DNA from: Mycolicibacterium novocastrense
GTDB lineage: Bacteria > Actinomycetota > Actinomycetes > Mycobacteriales > Mycobacteriaceae
Reading direction: 5' to 3'
Length of the DNA: 64,000 bases
NCBI RefSeq assembly: GCF_001570485.1
Contig: NZ_BCTA01000023.1
Location: 1-64,000, forward strand
Under the pieces are notes generated by a model. The model saw only the letters and a program-made list of their open reading frames with translations, was not told the origin of the DNA and ran no database searches. Shown here one piece after another: positions 36,237-46,880 of the stretch. The stretch's first letter is position 1, and every line of letters begins with the position of its first letter. The position numbers and the translations under genes are program-made.

Positions 36237-38055
36237 TCACCCAAGTGGCCACCACAACGGGATCACCACCATCGCGACAACGAACCACGCCACCATCGTG
36301 ACAATGCCGAGCCGCCAGTAGTCGCTGAAACGATAACCACCAGGATGCATCACGATCATATTGGCCGGTGTCGCAATCGGAGTGAGTAAAGATGCCGCCC
36401 CCGCGAGCGCCACCAGAATCAGCGTCGCCTGTACCGAGACACCGCTGTCGACCGCGGCCGCCACCGCGATCGGTATCACGACCAACACCGTGGCGACATT
36501 CGAGATGAACTGGCCGAGAAGCGCGGTGAGCACGAACAGCAGGCTCAGCAGTAAATATGGGCTGTGGCTTCCCACCACGTCGACGATCGGCGTGGCGATC
36601 TGCTCTGCGGCCCCGCTGGTCTGGATCGCCGTGGACAGCGGGATGAGCGCGCCGATGACGATGATCGTCTGCCACGGAATCGCGCGGTACACCAGGTCTG
36701 TCCGCACCACGCGCAACGCCACCATGGCCAGTGCAGCCAGCAAGGCCGCCACCGCCGGCGGCACAATCCCGGTCACGAGCAAACCGACCATCGCCGCGAG
36801 CACAGCAAGCGCTCGGGGCGCCGAGCGGTCCAGCGCGACGGTCTGCCGCCGTACGTCCTCGGTCGAATCGACGACCAGCATGCCGGAGGCGGTCAACCGG
36901 TCGATCGCGGACCATTGGCCACGCACCAGGATGGTGTCACCTTGGGACAGCTCGACGACACGTGGGCCGGCGTCGGCGTTCATTCGATGCACCGACAAAA
37001 CGGTGACCCCGGCAACGGATAGTCCGGGGAAAGCCTTTACGCCCAACCAGTTTGATCGAGGGGGGATCACCAGCTCCGCGAGACCGCTGTCGCGGCCCAG
37101 CAGGTCGTCGTCGGGCCGGGTCACCAGGTGCTCGATCGAGCATCCGGCGTGGTCGGCGAACGCGGCGACGATCTCGTCATCGCCCTCGACGACGAGCACG
37201 TCCCCGGGTTCCAGCCGGTGATGGTCGTCGGCGATCCGACCGCCGTGTGTCTGGGTGGTCACCAAGGTCAGCTGGTCACCGGCTGACGAGCCGGTGCCTG
37301 CGCCGTGCGCGGCGACGAGATCGCGCGCCGGCACGTTGATCGCCGCCGACCGCTCACCGACCGTCAACCGGAACAGGCGACGGTCCAAACCCCAATGGTC
37401 GACGATGCGCGGTAGGTAGTCACTGAAATCGCTGGGCAAGGTCGTCGACTCGCGGTCGGGCAGAAGCCGAGGGCCGAAAGCCACAGCCACTCGGATGGTC
37501 ACCAGCACCAGCGGGACCCCGACGAGCGCAAACTCGAAATAGCCGAACCCGGGCCCCCCATAGGCGCGTGAGGCGTCGTAAACCAGCACATTGACCGGAC
37601 TGCCGCCGAGCGTCAGCTCCCGCGCTACAGCCGAATGCCAACGGGATCAACACCTTTGACGGTGGGATCTGGGCGCGGCGCGCCACCGCGGTAGTGACCG
37701 GTACCAACGCCGCGGCGGCACCGTTGACGGTGATGATTGCGCTGACCAGTGCACCCAGCGCCAACACGGTGCTCACCAAGCGGGTGTAAGCCCGTCCCGC
37801 CAATCGGGCCAGCGTCCCGCTGACCCAGGCCGTGACCCCGGACGCCTCCAGACCCTCGCTGACGACGAACAGTGATGCGATGAACACGATCACCGCGTCG
37901 CCGAACCCACTGAAGAGTGTTCTCGTGTCGATCAGTCCGGTGAAGTACAAAGTCAACGCGACACCGATCGCGACCACCTCGACCGGAAGCCGGTTCCAGA
38001 TGAACAATGCGATCGCGACGCCGACGATCACCAGGCTCAGCGTGGCGTCGGACAT
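36237..38055 (-). pseudogene. SLC13/DASS-like permease with TrkA-C domains, frameshifted
   Basis: Two frames make one protein. 5' part (to about 37,630): MSDATLSLVIVGVAIALFIW to IPPSKVLIPLAFGCSAG. 3' part: LTLGGSPVNVLVYDASRAYG to the end at 36237. Together they give about 600 residues: membrane segments, two RCK/TrkA-C-like domains (LFRLTVGERSAAINVPARDL; GVKAFPGLSVAGVTVLSVHR), then more membrane segments. The break lies at about 37,617-37,630 and needs +1 (or -2) bases. It would carry dicarboxylates, lactate-like anions or sulfate. Real decay or sequencing error. Confidence 0.75.
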
Positions 38056-38153
38056 GTGATCGTCTGGCTCGTGCCGGTTGTGGGGCGCTGACCGGCGATC
38101 GTCTCGGATCCGGCTTCGGTGGTGTCGGGGTCGATCAGTTCGGCGTCAGGCAC
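38037..38153 (-). CDS. Possible leader ORF overlapping the transporter start
   Basis: A GTG-to-TGA frame of 38 codons (start MPDAELIDPDTTEAGSETIA) with G/C-ending codons, overlapping the transporter ATG (38055) in another frame. It could be a coupled leader peptide, or the true N-terminus of the transporter shifted out of frame. No ribosome site seen. Confidence 0.22.
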   Translation of the reverse strand: MPDAELIDPDTTEAGSETIAGQRPTTGTSQTITCPTPR

Positions 38154-38277
38154 GATGTGTCGATTATCCCGACAATCACGTCAACGCGCCGCGAATTGCG
38201 GGAGCCGCCGGGCCCTCGGAGCTGCATCGACTCCCGAACCGGTCATGCGACGGCCGGGTGGTGACGATAATGGCGCC

Positions 38278-40619
38278 ATGACAACCCCTGCCGACCTTCG
38301 GGTTTCTCCCTGGGAATTGCGGTGGTCCGGCTTTGAGCTCGACTCGTTGCCCGACATCGAATCGATATTCGCCTTGTCGAACGGCCACATCGGGTTGCGT
38401 GGAACCCTCGACGAGGGCGAGCCGCTGGGTACCCCGGTACCTACTTGAACGGGTTCTACGAGAATCACGAATTGCCCTATGCCGAAGGCGGATACGGCTA
38501 CCCCGAAGATGGCCAGACCGTCGTGAATGTGACCGACGGGAAGATCATTCAACTGTTCGTTCAGGATTCGCCGATGGACATGCGCTACGGCAGAGTGATC
38601 GAACACGAATACAGTCTGGATCTCCGCGCGGGCACACTGCGCCGCAACACCGTATGGGCCTCCCAGACAGGGCGGTGCGTACGGGTCAAGTCGGAGCGGC
38701 TGGTCTCCTTCGCCCAACGCGCCGTGGCCGCGATCCGCTACGAGGTCGAGCCGTTGGACTCGATGTTGGAACTGGTCGTGCAATCCGATCTGCTGGCCAA
38801 CGAGGCGGTTGCGACCCCTGGTGACGACCCTCGGCTGGCGGCGGCACTGGATCGACCCCTGATTGCGAATTTCGCTGCGGCGACCGACAAGTCGGCAGTG
38901 CTGGTTCATCACACCAGGCGCTCGGGATTACGTGTGGCCGCCGGAATGGATCATCAGCTCGATGACATCCCGGGAAGTTCATGCGATATTCGGGCCGAAG
39001 AAGACCTCGCGCGGATGACCGTTGCCGTCGACCTGCCCAAGGGTCAGGTGCTGCGGATGACGAAGTTCCTCGCGTACGGATGGTCGAGCAGGCGCTCCAC
39101 GCCGCCATTGCGCGCGCAGGTGGACGCCGGGCTTGCGGCGGCGAAGCAGACCGGATGGGACAACCTGCTCAGACGGCAACGCGAGTACCTCGACTCCTTC
39201 TGGTCCCACGCAGACATCGAGATCGACGGGGATCCAGAACTCCAACACGCGATTCGGTTCGCGCTGTTTCAAGTGCTCCAGGCCGGCGCCCGAGGGGAGA
39301 GTCGACCCATATCGGCGAAGGGCCTGACGGGTACCGGCTACGGCGGGCACGCGTTCTGGGATACCGAGACCTACGTGCTGCCCGTGCTGACCCACACCAT
39401 GCCGGAGGCGGCTGCGGCCGCTCTGCGCTGGCGGCATTCGACACTGGAGAAGGCTCAACGGCGCGCTGATGAACTCGCGCACAGCGGAGCCATGTTTCCG
39501 TGGCGGACGATCGACGGTGAAGAATGTTCCGGCTACTGGCCGGCAGGCACGGCGGCGGTCCACGTGACGGCCGACATCGCCTACGCGACGGCACAATACA
39601 TCGCGGCGACCGGAGATCAGCAGTTCGAAAACGATTGCGGTATGGAACTTCTCGTCGAAACCGCCCGCCTGTGGGTGAGCCTCGGGCACCATGATTCCAC
39701 CGGGCAGTTCCGCATCGACGGCGTCACCGGACCCGACGAATACACGGCGCTGGTCGACAACAACCTGTTCACCAACCTCATGGCGCAGCACAATCTGACC
39801 GAAGCCGCCGATGCGTGTGAGCGGTGCCCGGCGGTCGCTCGCAGTCTCGAGGTCAGTGCCGAAGAAACCGCCCAATGGCGGGTCGCGGCGTCCAACATGG
39901 TGGTGCCGTTCAATCCCGATCTGGGAGTGCACGAGCAGTCGGAAAGCTTCACCCGGATGGCGCTGTGGGACTATGCCGCGACGTCTGCCACCGACTATCC
40001 ACTTCTGCTGCACTATCCGTACTTCGAGCTGTATCGCACTCAGGTGATCAAGCAGGCGGACCTCACGCTGGCGATGTATCTGCGGGGTGACGCCTTCACC
40101 GAGGAGGAGAAGCTCCGCAACTTCGAGTACTACGAAGCGCTGACCGTCCGTGACTCGTCCTTGTCGGCTTCCGCGCAGGGGGTGATCGCCGCAGAGGTCG
40201 GCTACCTGCAGCTCGCCTACGATTACCTCGTCGAAACCGCATTCATCGATCTGCACAATCTGCACGGCAATGTCTCCAGCGGTCTGCATATCGCCGCGCT
40301 CGCCGGAACATGGCTGGTCTGCGTGGCCGGGTTCGGTGGAATGCGTTGTCGCGGTAGGGAGTTGACCTTTGCGCCCGCACTTCCGAACGCGCTGAATCGC
40401 ATGAAGTTCACAATTCTCTGGCGCGGCAGTTGCCTGTCGGTGCAGATGACCGCTTCTGAAGTCACGTACCGACTCCAATCGGGTGACCCGGTTCAACTCA
40501 CCCACTACGGGCAGGCGTTGACGGTCGGTGACGAACCCGTCAACGTGCCCATCAAGAATCCGGCCCAACGGGGAGCAGTGGAATTCCCCGCGAATCGCGC
40601 GCCGTACCGACGAGCGTGA
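38278..40619 (+). pseudogene. GH65-family glycoside phosphorylase/hydrolase, frameshifted near its start
   Basis: Frame 1 gives MTTPADLRVSPWELRWSGFE to LDEGEPLGTP, then stops at 38448. Frame 2 continues TYLNGFYENHELPYAEGG to 40619. One extra base in the CCCCGG run at 38433-38437 restores a single ~780-residue GH65 protein, close to Rv3401. The catalytic Glu context FRIDGVTGPDEYTALVDNNL and GLHIAALAGTW are present. GH65 enzymes act on maltose, trehalose or kojibiose. The beta-phosphoglucomutase gene usually beside it is absent. Decay or consensus error. Confidence 0.82.
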
Positions 40620-40658
40620 GTCGAGCGGTCCCGTTGACCGGATCGCCGCACGAAGTGG

Positions 40659-41045
40659 CTAGAGAGATCCGAGATCGTCGGGCACGTCGACCGCGTGTTC
40701 GCGCAGGGCTTCGAGCGAGATGACCTCGAGCGTGCGTTCATGTGTCGACGCCAGCACCACCGGCGCGGCGAAGCCGTCCTGGTAGGCCTTCAACCAGTTC
40801 ACCGCGGTGACGCACCAGCGGTCGCCCGGCCGCAGACCGGGAAAGCGGTACTCCGGTCGCGGGGTGGACAGGTCGTTGCCGATGGACCGCTGGTGCCCGA
40901 GGAATTCCGCAGTCACCACCGCGCAGATGGTATGGCTCCCCAGATCCTCGGGCCCGGTCGAGCAGCACCCGTCCCGGTAGAAGCCGGTCATCGGGTCAGA
41001 ACTGCACGGCTGGAGCGGCTCGCCGAGCACATTGAGTTCAGACAC
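40659..41045 (-). CDS. DUF2237 family protein
   Basis: 128 residues beginning MSELNVLGEPLQPCSSDPMT then GFYRDGCCSTGPEDLGSHTI and GLRPGDRWCVTAVNWLKAYQ, the signature of DUF2237. Conserved Cys and Asp residues suggest a small enzyme or metal binder, but no function is known. GTG start, no good ribosome site. It diverges from the KasA-like gene at 41121 and converges with the GH65 gene. Confidence 0.85.
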   Translation of the reverse strand: MSELNVLGEPLQPCSSDPMTGFYRDGCCSTGPEDLGSHTICAVVTAEFLGHQRSIGNDLSTPRPEYRFPGLRPGDRWCVTAVNWLKAYQDGFAAPVVLASTHERTLEVISLEALREHAVDVPDDLGSL

Positions 41046-41120
41046 AAGTCGTCCATCGTTTTGGAGGGTCTTAATATTCAGTATTACCCGAACGTATTCG
41101 AACAACGAGGAGCATCCGGC

Positions 41121-42371
41121 ATGGCCGCGCTCAGGACTGGCGACGGATTTCCCGACATCGTCGTGACCGCTGTCGCCTCGACGACAGCGTTGGCCACCGA
41201 CGCCGAAGAGACCTGGCAGCTGCTACAGCAGGGTCGAAGCGGCATCCGGGCGCTGGACAAGTGGTTCGTCGACGAGTTCGACTCCCCGGTCCGTATCGGG
41301 GGCGCGATCCTCGAGGATCTCGACGAGCACCTGGACCGGGTCGAACGGCGCCGGACGTCATACATGCAGAAGATGTCCACCGTGCTGAGCCGCAGGCTCT
41401 GGGAGATCGCGGGCAATCCCGACGTCGACACCCGCAGGCTGGCGGTGTCGGTCGGGCTTGCGCTCGGCAGCACCGAGGAGATCCCGCTCCAGCACGATCT
41501 TTGGCGGCAGAAGGGCCTGCGCGCCGTGTCGCCGCTGACCATCCAGATGTACATGCCCAATGGGGCGGCCGCCGCGGTGGGACTGGACAGGAAAGCGAAG
41601 GCGGGCATCATCTCGCCGGTGATGGCCGACGCCTCGGGTGCCGCGGCCATCGCGCAGGGCTGGCGACACCTCATCCTCGGCGAGGCCGACATGGTGATTT
41701 GCGGCGGGGTGGAGACCCACATCGAGGCGGTGCCGATCGCGGCGTTCAGCCTGCAGGGGCTGCTGTCGACCAGCAACGACGACCCCGCAGGCGCCTGCCG
41801 ACCCTTCGACAAGGACCGCGACGGCATGGTGTTCGGCGAGGGCGGCGCGTTGATGATCATCGAAACCGAGGAGCACGCCAAGGCGCGCGGTGCGAAACCG
41901 CTGGCCCGGCTGATGGGCGCGGCCATGACCTCGGACGCCTATGACTTCACCGAGCCCGATCCCCACGGTGAGCGCGCAAGCGACGCGATCACCCGGGCGA
42001 TCGAACTGGCCGGCCTGACGGCCACCGACATCGACCACATCAACGCGCACGCCACCGGGACCGTGCACGGGGATCTGGCAGAGGCCAGGGCCATCCGCAA
42101 CGCGCTGGGCGACCATTCGCCCGCGGTGTACGCGCCGAAGGCGGCGTTGGGGCATTCCCTGGGGTCCGCCGGGGCGATCGAGGCCGTGTTGACGGCTCAG
42201 GCGCTGCGCGACGGGGTCGTTCCGCCCACGCTCAACCTCAAGGACCTCGACCCGCAGATCGACCTCGACGTGGTCGCCGAGAGCCCGCGCCGCGGCGACT
42301 ACCGCTACGCGGTCACTAACTCGTTCGGGCTCGGCGGCTACAACGTCTCGTTGGTTTTCGGCGCCTACTAG
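41121..42371 (+). CDS. KasA-like beta-ketoacyl synthase with catalytic Cys replaced by Asp
   Basis: 416 residues, the same length as KasA. FGEGGALMIIETEEHAK, NAHATGT and KAALGHSLGSAGAIEAV supply the two catalytic His and the Lys. The nucleophile loop reads SPVMADASGAAAIAQGW, where KasA has PVSACSSG, so Asp170 occupies the Cys position. Condensation through a thioester is therefore not possible; malonyl decarboxylation or a scaffold role is more likely. GAGGAG precedes the ATG. Two mycolic-acid cyclopropane-synthase paralogues follow convergently, so a lipid role is likely. Confidence 0.88.
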   Translation: MAALRTGDGFPDIVVTAVASTTALATDAEETWQLLQQGRSGIRALDKWFVDEFDSPVRIGGAILEDLDEHLDRVERRRTSYMQKMSTVLSRRLWEIAGNPDVDTRRLAVSVGLALGSTEEIPLQHDLWRQKGLRAVSPLTIQMYMPNGAAAAVGLDRKAKAGIISPVMADASGAAAIAQGWRHLILGEADMVICGGVETHIEAVPIAAFSLQGLLSTSNDDPAGACRPFDKDRDGMVFGEGGALMIIETEEHAKARGAKPLARLMGAAMTSDAYDFTEPDPHGERASDAITRAIELAGLTATDIDHINAHATGTVHGDLAEARAIRNALGDHSPAVYAPKAALGHSLGSAGAIEAVLTAQALRDGVVPPTLNLKDLDPQIDLDVVAESPRRGDYRYAVTNSFGLGGYNVSLVFGAY

Positions 42372-42374
42372 CGG

Positions 42375-43250
42375 CTATTTGGTCAGCGTGAACTGTCCGA
42401 CGTAGCTGACGTTGCGCGAGAAGAAGTCCGAGCAGCCGCGCAGGTACTTCATGTAGCGGTCGTAGACCTCCTGCGACGTCGCCGCGATCGCCTGATCCTT
42501 GGCGGCCTCCAGCTTCTCGGCCCACGTGTCGAGGGTGCGGACGTAGTGCGGGGTCATGTCGTCGAACTCGGCGACGGTGAAGCCGGCATTCCCCGCGAAC
42601 TCGTAGACGTCCTCGTCGCACGGCACGGCGCCACCGGGGAAGATCTCCTTGGCGATGAACCGCATGAACTTCAGGTCCGACATCACGATCGGGATCCCCA
42701 ACTCGGGCCAGCGCTTGAGCGGGTGGCCCATGATCGTCTGCAGCACCATCCGGCCGTCGGCGGGCATGACGCGGTGGCAGGTGTCGAAGAACGCCTTGTA
42801 CTTCGTCTTGGGCCACGCCTCGAACGCCTCGATGGACACGATGCGGTCGACCGGCTCGTCGAACTCCTCCCAGCCCTTGAGCAGCACCCGCCGGGAGCGT
42901 TCCGTGTCGACAGCATCGAGGATCTGCTGACCGAGCGCGTGCTGGTTGCGGCTCAGTGTCAGCCCGACCACGTTGACGTCATAGGTCTCGATCGCGCGCT
43001 TCATCACCGAAGCCCAGCCGCAGCCGACGTCGAGCAGCGTCATCCCGGGTTGCAGGTCGAGCTTGCGCAGCGCCCGGTCGATCTTGGCGTACTGGGCCTC
43101 CTCGAGGGACATGTCGTCACGCTCGTAGAACGCACAGCTGTAGGTCCGCGTCGGATCCTGAAACAGGCCGAAGAAGTCGTTCGAGAGGTCGTAGTGGGCT
43201 TGAACGTCCTCGTACGCCACCTTCATCGTCGTCCCCGAACTATCCGACAT
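42375..43250 (-). CDS. Mycolic-acid cyclopropane-synthase family methyltransferase (UmaA-like)
   Basis: 291 residues. SAM motif [20 protein letters not shown] near 62, AHYDLSNDFFGLFQDPTRTY at the start, and WEEFDEPVDRIVSIEAFEAW near 125. Most CMAS enzymes have GAFEHF at the last motif; here EAFEAW, so a substrate-binding His is lost, as in the divergent UmaA group. It methylates or cyclopropanates lipid double bonds. AGGAGG upstream of the start. An 82-bp gap separates it from the upstream paralogue. Confidence 0.87.
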   Translation of the reverse strand: MSDSSGTTMKVAYEDVQAHYDLSNDFFGLFQDPTRTYSCAFYERDDMSLEEAQYAKIDRALRKLDLQPGMTLLDVGCGWASVMKRAIETYDVNVVGLTLSRNQHALGQQILDAVDTERSRRVLLKGWEEFDEPVDRIVSIEAFEAWPKTKYKAFFDTCHRVMPADGRMVLQTIMGHPLKRWPELGIPIVMSDLKFMRFIAKEIFPGGAVPCDEDVYEFAGNAGFTVAEFDDMTPHYVRTLDTWAEKLEAAKDQAIAATSQEVYDRYMKYLRGCSDFFSRNVSYVGQFTLTK

Positions 43251-43332
43251 ATTCCTTTGGCCTCCTATGCGGCTACGCGACCCCGACGACCCCGTAACGA
43301 CCAAGCTTTATATCGCACTTTTCCTCAACCGG

Positions 43333-44277
43333 CTAAGCAGCCGCCTTCTCGCACGTGAACTGAGCGACGTCGGTGTAGCCGTCCCGGAAAAGGTCGGCAC
43401 AGCCGGTCAGGTATTTGCGGAAGCGCTCGTAGATCTCCTCGGAGGTGATCTCGATGGCCTCGTCCTTCTTTGCCTCCAGGTTTGCTGCCCAGGTATCGAG
43501 CGTCTTGACGTAGTGCGATTGCAGGTGCTGCTCACGGGTGACCGTGTAGCCGGCCTTGTTTGCGTGCTCGCGCACCATCGAGGCCAGTGGCAAACGTCCG
43601 CCGGGATAGATCTCGTCCATGATGAACTTGATGAATCTCACTCGCGACATCGTCAGCGGCAGGCCTTTTGCCTTGATCTCCTCGTCCTCGGGAATGATGA
43701 TCGTGTGTAGCATCATCACGCCGTCGTCGGGCATCCAGTTGAAGGTCTTCTTGAAGTAGTCGTCGTACTTGTTGAAGCCGAAGTGCTCGAATGCGCCGAT
43801 CGAGACGATCCGGTCGACCTGGCCCTCGAATTCCTCCCACGGCTGCAGCCGGACTTCCATCTTCCGGTCGCTCTTGATGTTGGCGAACCGGTTCTCCTCG
43901 ATGTGGCGCTTCTGGTTCTCGCTCAGCGTGAGGCCGATGACGTTGACGTCGTACTTCTCCACGGCCCGCTGGATCGTCGAACCCCAACCGCAGCCGATGT
44001 CGAGCAGCGTCATTCCGGGCTGCAGGCCCAGCTTGCCCAGTGACAGGTCGACCTTCGCGAGCTGCGCCTGCTCCAGCGTGTAGTCGTCCTTCTCGAAGTA
44101 GGCGCAGCTGTAGGTCTGCGACGGGTCCTGCCAGAGCTTGAAGAACTCATTGGAGATGTCGTAGTGGAACTGGACTTCCTTCTTGTCCGACCCGCGGGTC
44201 TGCGATGCGGATTTGGACAGCCACTTCGACTGCGCCTGGTCTGTCGAGCTCTGCTGTGTATCTGAGGTTCCCACCAC
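43333..44277 (-). CDS. Mycolic-acid cyclopropane/methyl transferase (PcaA/MmaA-like)
   Basis: 314 residues. [23 protein letters not shown] motif [50 protein letters not shown] (the active-site GAFEHF) and [20 protein letters not shown]. These place it among SAM-dependent enzymes modifying mycolate meromycolate double bonds. An N-terminal ~25-residue polar tail is not conserved. Likely co-transcribed with the UmaA-like gene downstream. Confidence 0.9.
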   Translation of the reverse strand: MVGTSDTQQSSTDQAQSKWLSKSASQTRGSDKKEVQFHYDISNEFFKLWQDPSQTYSCAYFEKDDYTLEQAQLAKVDLSLGKLGLQPGMTLLDIGCGWGSTIQRAVEKYDVNVIGLTLSENQKRHIEENRFANIKSDRKMEVRLQPWEEFEGQVDRIVSIGAFEHFGFNKYDDYFKKTFNWMPDDGVMMLHTIIIPEDEEIKAKGLPLTMSRVRFIKFIMDEIYPGGRLPLASMVREHANKAGYTVTREQHLQSHYVKTLDTWAANLEAKKDEAIEITSEEIYERFRKYLTGCADLFRDGYTDVAQFTCEKAAA

Positions 44278-44399
44278 GGTCCACCCTTAGAAACTGATCG
44301 AGGGACGAATATTCGACTATCGCGCAGTTTTCTTCGACACGATGGTGAAACAGTACCTCCGACCATTGAGGTGGTGATGGGCGGCACACGACATCGCGG

Positions 44400-46775
44400 C
44401 TAGATTTTCGAGGTCCGCGTCATCCAGCGCATCACCTGCCAACCGACGAACACCGGCAGCCAGATCGTCACCACCCGATAGAGCAGAACCGAGGGCACGG
44501 CGACCGCGGCGGGCATGCCGAACGCCGCCAGCCCGCCGATCAGCGCCGCCTCGACCGCCCCGATCCCGCCCGGCGTCGGTGCGGCCGAGGCCAGGGTCCC
44601 GCCGACCATCGTCACCACGGTGACGGTGATGAACGACGTGTCACCGCCGAAGGCCTCGATCGCCGCCCACAGTGCGAACGCGTTGCCCAGCGTCGTCGCC
44701 GCACAACCGGCCATGATGATCGCCAAGCGACGGGGTTCACGAGCCAGTGCGATGAGGTGACCGACCATCTCCTCCAGCCGCGGCCGCACCGCCGTCGACA
44801 GCCACCGTCGCAGCTTCGGCACCAACAGAAACGTCCCGACCAGGCCGAGCAGCACCCCGCCGATCAGGTACAGCAGCGTCACGTTGGGAACGAATCGCGA
44901 CAGGTCCGCCGATACGCCGGCCGCCGTGGAGAAGAAGATGAGCAACCCCAGGTGGGTGATGACCTGGACCGACTGCTGCAGCGCCACCGCGGTGGTGGCG
45001 CGCATCGGGCTCACACCGCCCTTCTGCAGATACCGCGCGGACAGCGCCAGCCCGCCCACTCCCGCGGGCGTCGTGGTGGCGGCGAACTTGTTGGCCACCT
45101 GCATGACGATGAGCCCCCACAGGCTGACCAGCCCATCGGCGCACGCCCAAAGTGCCGCCGCGGCACCGAGATACGTCAGGCTCGTGGCGGCCAGCCCGAG
45201 TAGTGCCCACCACCAGTTCGCGGTGCGCAGTTCGGTGACGAACGTCGGCACCGAGGACAGGAACGGATATGCGACGTAGACCAGCGCGGCCAGCAGTACC
45301 AGCTGGATCACCTGGCTGCGGGTGAAGCGCGTGACGGTCTCGGTGCGGATCTCGTCCACGCGGGTCTGACGCTTCACCTCGTCGCGCACGGTGGAGATGA
45401 CGGCCTTGGCGTCGGTCACCGAGTTGCGGATGCGCATCGGCATCGCGGCCATGGTCAACCGCCGCGACGCGGTCAGCACCGCCTCGTTGCCGAACGCGTC
45501 GATCGCAGCCCGCACCGCTGAACCCGCGTCGTAGAGATGCGTCGTCGTCACCAGAAGCTGGGCGATGTCGCTGCGCAACTGGGCGTCGGTGGCGCCGTAC
45601 TCGGCGTTGTCGAATCCGCCGAACAGCACCGCATCACCGTCGACGGTGATCTCGCTGCTCCGCAGGTCGCCATGCGAGATCTGGCAGTCGTGCAGGTCGC
45701 GCAGCGACTCCCACACCCGGCCGACGGGTATCGAGTCGGTGCACTCGCTGATCGGGATTCCGCGGGGCGGGGTGTGGGCGTACAGCGTCCAGCCCCGGTC
45801 CAGCGCGGCGACGGCGATCGTCGAGGCGTTGGCGATCTTGAGCTCGCCGATCGCGATGGCCATCAACGCGCGGTGCTCGACGAGGCGTCGCATCGACGCG
45901 TGCAGCGGCGCGGTCTCCCGGTCGCGCAACCGCACTTTGCGCCACAGCTGCAGCAGCACGCCGCCGCCGCGCTGGTGCGGTCCGTACAGTTCCATCACCG
46001 CGGCGGCCTGCTGGTCTTGGCAGGTGGCGGTGAGCACGAGCGGTCCGGCGCCGGCGGGGCGCACCACCTGCAGGCCGGTGACGACGCAACCGCGCCGTGC
46101 CATCGCCCGCACCGCTCCATCGAGGGGCACCTCCAGCCCCGGGGTCCCGACGACCAGCACCACCAGGGCCCCGACGAACCACCCGGCGGCCAGCCCCATG
46201 AGCGAGCGGGCCGGCACCACCGCGCTGACCACCAGGTGAATCGGCACGAACGCCAGCAAAAGCGTCCACCACCAGCGCCGCCATCGGGCAGGCAGCCAGG
46301 GCCCGGAGACGGTGAGCACCGCGGCGAGCATCGCGATCCAGCGCGGGTCGTCGACGAATTGGGAGGCGAACGTGTCGAGGCGCCCGGACAGGTCGAAGTG
46401 CCAGCGCGGCGCCGTCAGCCCCAGGCCGCTGATCGACAAGGCGGAGCCGGCGATGACGGCCGCGGCCGCATAGGCGCCGAGCAGCTTCCACTGCCGTGAC
46501 AGGATCAGGCTGACCAGGATGACGAACGGCAGCGCGACGATCGCGATGCCGTAGACGAGATAGACCAGGTTGGCCTGGGTCGGCGTCAGAACCGCGACGA
46601 TCTCGGAGATCGAGCGTTCCAGCGCCACCCACTCGTTGCGGGTGATCAGCGAGCCGGTGATGACGACCGCGAGGAGCAAGGCGGCCAGCACGACGCGGAC
46701 GATGTCGTTGGTCCGCCTCGTCAAAGGCTGCAGCAGGCTGCCGGAGACGGCGATATCCCGTCCGTCAACGCGCAT
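44400..46775 (-). CDS. Large membrane protein: LPG-synthase-like flippase domain with embedded degenerate kinase-like domain
   Basis: 791 residues. N-terminal membrane segments (about 25-230), then a cytoplasmic domain with HGDLRSSEITVDGDAVLFGG followed by FDNAEY. This resembles the HxD catalytic loop and DFG of phosphotransferases (here GGFD), probably inactive. C-terminal half (about 490-785) has the UPF0104/LPG-synthase TM pattern: ANKFAATTTPAGVGGLALSA and AAPTPGGIGAVEAALIGGLA. Probably a lipid or glycolipid transporter. Alone on its strand between cyclopropane synthases and an aldehyde dehydrogenase. Confidence 0.82.
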   Translation of the reverse strand: MRVDGRDIAVSGSLLQPLTRRTNDIVRVVLAALLLAVVITGSLITRNEWVALERSISEIVAVLTPTQANLVYLVYGIAIVALPFVILVSLILSRQWKLLGAYAAAAVIAGSALSISGLGLTAPRWHFDLSGRLDTFASQFVDDPRWIAMLAAVLTVSGPWLPARWRRWWWTLLLAFVPIHLVVSAVVPARSLMGLAAGWFVGALVVLVVGTPGLEVPLDGAVRAMARRGCVVTGLQVVRPAGAGPLVLTATCQDQQAAAVMELYGPHQRGGGVLLQLWRKVRLRDRETAPLHASMRRLVEHRALMAIAIGELKIANASTIAVAALDRGWTLYAHTPPRGIPISECTDSIPVGRVWESLRDLHDCQISHGDLRSSEITVDGDAVLFGGFDNAEYGATDAQLRSDIAQLLVTTTHLYDAGSAVRAAIDAFGNEAVLTASRRLTMAAMPMRIRNSVTDAKAVISTVRDEVKRQTRVDEIRTETVTRFTRSQVIQLVLLAALVYVAYPFLSSVPTFVTELRTANWWWALLGLAATSLTYLGAAAALWACADGLVSLWGLIVMQVANKFAATTTPAGVGGLALSARYLQKGGVSPMRATTAVALQQSVQVITHLGLLIFFSTAAGVSADLSRFVPNVTLLYLIGGVLLGLVGTFLLVPKLRRWLSTAVRPRLEEMVGHLIALAREPRRLAIIMAGCAATTLGNAFALWAAIEAFGGDTSFITVTVVTMVGGTLASAAPTPGGIGAVEAALIGGLAAFGMPAAVAVPSVLLYRVVTIWLPVFVGWQVMRWMTRTSKI

Positions 46776-46880
46776 GTATCAACGATCTTCTCCGGTCGGG
46801 GGCCACGTCGGTAGCGACCCGCCGTCAACTTAGCCGCTGACCCGTGGAAAGCGGCTCATTGGCCGACCGGGACCGCGAAG

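Noticed and set aside
38979..40568. 529-aa minus-strand ORF opposite GH65
   Set aside because: Shadow frame; the plus strand carries clear GH65 motifs.
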